From NCBI GenBank assembly GCA_025351525.1, contig JANXVV010000108.1, forward strand, positions 1-15,746: a DNA stretch of 15,746 bases, given 5' to 3'. The translations under genes and the position numbers were made by a program. Below, piece by piece: positions 14,126-15,746 of this stretch; the first letter of the stretch is position 1; each line of letters opens with the position of its first letter. The notes under the pieces were generated by a model that searched no databases, was not told the origin of the DNA, and saw only the letters and a list, made by a program, of their open reading frames with translations. The stretch comes from Humisphaera sp. (GTDB lineage: Bacteria; Planctomycetota; Phycisphaerae; Tepidisphaerales; Tepidisphaeraceae).

Positions 14126-15538
14126 TCAAATCGAGTCGAAGGACCATCGATCCCAGGGAGTGAAACCCGTGGGGTCGAAATCGAAAGCCATTCCGAAGGG
14201 GGCGTCCACGACACTGTCGACGGCGATCCGGCCGGCTCGGATATCCAGCGTCGGGAATCCGCGATCGTGTGCCCGGTAGACGTCGCCGTGATGCTGTAAA
14301 ACGGTGGCTTGCAGTTCGGGGGAGTGAGCCGCGAGGCCGCGGAAATAGTGATGCCCGTTGCGTTCGACGTGCGTGATGCCGAGGTTCGCCATCACCGCCA
14401 AATCCTGCAACAGCGAAACCGGGCCGACGTTGGAAAGATCTTCGCCGCTCAAAATCCAGTTCCCCTCCGGCTGCGTTCGTCGCAATTCCGCGATACGGCA
14501 GGCATTGCGAATCCCCTTGAAAATTCCCTTGCAGTTTTTATGGCTGGTGCCGATGTAGCCGCACTCGATCGCGGTGGGCAGGCTGCCGAGTGTGGCATCG
14601 GATTCATCGATGATGATCGGCGGGCGATCTCGCCAGGCGAGCATGGCCTGCCTGACCGGGTCAATCAGCGCCACATCGCGATGGAGAGGTTGCTCGACGA
14701 AAATCAACCGCTTCAAAAAAGTTTGCAGGGCTGCGTCGTTCGTCAGCGATTGCCACAGCGCGCGGAACGGCTGAAGGTCGTGGAAATTTTCATTGCCATC
14801 CAGTGTGAAGGCGTATCCGGGGCTTTCATGCGCGAGAACTTTAGCCAGGCGACGCAGGCGATGCAGGTCTTTGGCGACATCCCCGCAAAGTTTGATTTTG
14901 AAATGGGTGAGGCCATACGCGCGAATGCACTGATCGAGCGATTGGGGCAGGCCATCGTCCACCCGTTCGGCATCGGGGATATCGGCTGAGGTGATCGGAT
15001 CGGTCAGGCCGACCGTATGCCGTGCGATGATGGAGCGGAGTGGATTGTCCGGGAGAAGTTTGCGCGGCAGGTCGTCCATGCCCAGCAGATCGCTTCGCAG
15101 CACCTCGGCGAACGGTTTTTGGACGGCACGGCAGAAGGCGTCGATCATGGCCCGCTCGACCAGGCTCACCCCGAAAAACCCGAGCAACGGCGGCAAATTT
15201 TCGGCTTCGATCCACGCTGCCTGATTCGCGTAAAGCTGTTGCCAGAGCGCATACAGACTCGTCGCAGAGGGCAGTTGAACGGCGGCCTCCGCCGCGCGAT
15301 GGATGACTCGAAGCATTTCCGTGACATCGTCGCGAAACGAAGTCTTCGGGTTTTTGGTGAACCACTTCGGGGGCAGATGATCCGCCGCGATACCCCAGAT
15401 GCGCTGGCCGTCGATCGACAGTTCGACGCGCAGAAAAAGATGCGGCGCGAAGGTCATCGTGGAGATGCCGAATCGAAACGGCATGCGCGCCCGCAAGTTG
15501 AGAATATGGCCGTCGAAGCGGAGGATTTTGAATTTCAC
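14126..15538 (-). CDS. Enolase-superfamily enzyme (mandelate racemase/muconate-lactonizing type), function unassigned
   Basis: A 470-residue protein, longer than the usual 350-400. The N-terminal capping domain includes MPFRFGISTMTFAPHLFLRVE (19-39). The barrel shows the key residues in order: KIK (K214, K216) for the acid/base pair, TLDGNENF with metal ligand D247, FVEQPL with metal ligand E282, and IIDESDA with D311/E312 as the third ligand. TSHKNCKG follows with K334 or K337 in the place of the opposite-face lysine of the muconate-lactonizing subgroup. After the barrel there is an unusual tail of about 80 residues (HSPELQ to the end) rich in Asp and aromatic residues. The substrate cannot be read from sequence. 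The start is GTG at 15536-15538 without a Shine-Dalgarno but 7 bases after a perfect TATAAT. It converges with the symporter gene, with a 13-base gap. Confidence 0.88.
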   Translation of the reverse strand: MKFKILRFDGHILNLRARMPFRFGISTMTFAPHLFLRVELSIDGQRIWGIAADHLPPKWFTKNPKTSFRDDVTEMLRVIHRAAEAAVQLPSATSLYALWQQLYANQAAWIEAENLPPLLGFFGVSLVERAMIDAFCRAVQKPFAEVLRSDLLGMDDLPRKLLPDNPLRSIIARHTVGLTDPITSADIPDAERVDDGLPQSLDQCIRAYGLTHFKIKLCGDVAKDLHRLRRLAKVLAHESPGYAFTLDGNENFHDLQPFRALWQSLTNDAALQTFLKRLIFVEQPLHRDVALIDPVRQAMLAWRDRPPIIIDESDATLGSLPTAIECGYIGTSHKNCKGIFKGIRNACRIAELRRTQPEGNWILSGEDLSNVGPVSLLQDLAVMANLGITHVERNGHHYFRGLAAHSPELQATVLQHHGDVYRAHDRGFPTLDIRAGRIAVDSVVDAPFGMAFDFDPTGFTPWDRWSFDSI

Positions 15539-15545
15539 GGGGGCG

Positions 15546-15551
15546 ATTATA
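15546..15551 (-). promoter_or_regulatory. Consensus -10 box placed for a leaderless enolase-superfamily transcript
   Basis: A perfect TATAAT on the minus strand ends 7 bases before the GTG start at 15538, so transcription would begin on or next to the start codon. The -35 position (about 15569-15574) reads CACCCT, a poor match, so an activator or an alternative sigma factor contact may be needed. Confidence 0.5.
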
Positions 15552-15570
15552 CAGAGGGTGCTTTAAAGAG

Positions 15571-15637
15571 GGTGGCATGGGCGTCTCGCCTATGTATTTC
15601 TTCGGCCAAAACGAATGGGCGAGACGCCTATCCCACC
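15571..15637. repeat. Inverted repeat with GGCGTCTCGCC core
   Basis: Bases 15571-15592 and 15616-15637 are imperfect reverse complements (22 positions, a few mismatches) around a 23-base spacer. Both arms share GGCGTCTCGCC. A further fragment, GATAGGCGT, appears near 15712-15720. It lies directly upstream of the enolase-superfamily promoter region and could be a dispersed palindrome or an operator-like site. Confidence 0.6.
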
Positions 15638-15746
15638 AGTTTTTCAGATGATTCCAGATGGATGGAAAAATTTGCCAAATTGCCAGCGGCCCCAACTACC
15701 GCATTGATCGAGATAGGCGTATCCCTTCAATCCGCGAAATTTCGTT
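15638..15746. other. Window end without a supportable gene
   Basis: The last 109 bases are less GC-rich and contain no start with a ribosome-binding site and no recognisable protein segment on either strand. The frames that run through here are open by chance or belong to shadows of the enolase-superfamily gene. Confidence 0.4.

Noticed and set aside
14309..14989. A 226-codon plus-strand frame inside the enolase-superfamily gene
   Set aside because: It is antisense to a gene with a complete set of catalytic motifs, and no ribosome-binding site or recognisable domain is present.
1..15746. CRISPR arrays, prophage, insertion sequences or defence islands
   Set aside because: There is no regularly spaced repeat series, transposase, integrase or cas gene. 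The Uma2 and nucleotidyltransferase genes alone do not make a defence locus.

Overview
The window is GC-rich (roughly 60%), densely coded bacterial chromosome with no mobile element genes, RNA genes or CRISPR. The best guess for the source is Planctomycetota, possibly Phycisphaerae. This is an inference from the gene mix (Bacillus-type sdhC/sdhA, an ActP-like symporter with a large insert next to a DUF485 protein, a Uma2 nuclease) and from a different palindromic repeat in almost every intergenic gap. No marker gene proves it.

Layout: (1) 1-873, the 3' part of a sigma-54 activator (AAA+ plus Fis-type HTH). (2) 917-1486, a small nucleotidyltransferase-fold protein. (3) 1496-1644, a 149-bp inverted-repeat element. 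(4) 1700-3169, ffh (SRP54), followed by a small membrane-anchored protein (3185-3574) and a Uma2-type nuclease (3650-4201). (5) On the minus strand, 4278-6218 is an APC/KimA-like permease fused to a universal-stress-type domain. (6) On the minus strand, 6357-9126 is a succinate dehydrogenase/fumarate reductase cluster, sdhC then sdhA. sdhA is broken by a one-base deletion near 7540, and no sdhB follows. (7) 9288-10790 is a DHA2-type MFS exporter, divergent from sdhC. (8) 10978-14112 runs as TPR lipoprotein, DUF485 protein, ActP-like sodium:solute symporter. (9) On the minus strand, 14126-15538 is an unassigned enolase-superfamily enzyme. The last 200 bases hold an inverted repeat and no gene I can support.

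Functional links: sdhC/sdhA form the membrane flavoprotein arm of complex II, with a good sigma-70 promoter in front of sdhC. The DUF485 and symporter pair matches the yjcH-actP arrangement and suggests uptake of acetate or another short carboxylate. ffh supplies the targeting route for the many membrane proteins here.

Most worth a second look: the sdhA frameshift and missing sdhB; the transporter-USP fusion; the roughly 180-residue extramembrane insert in the symporter, whose codon use looks different from its surroundings; several genes without Shine-Dalgarno sites whose -10 boxes sit so close to the start codon that they predict leaderless or near-leaderless mRNAs; and the varied palindromic repeats. 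I do not see a clearly new multi-gene system in this window.
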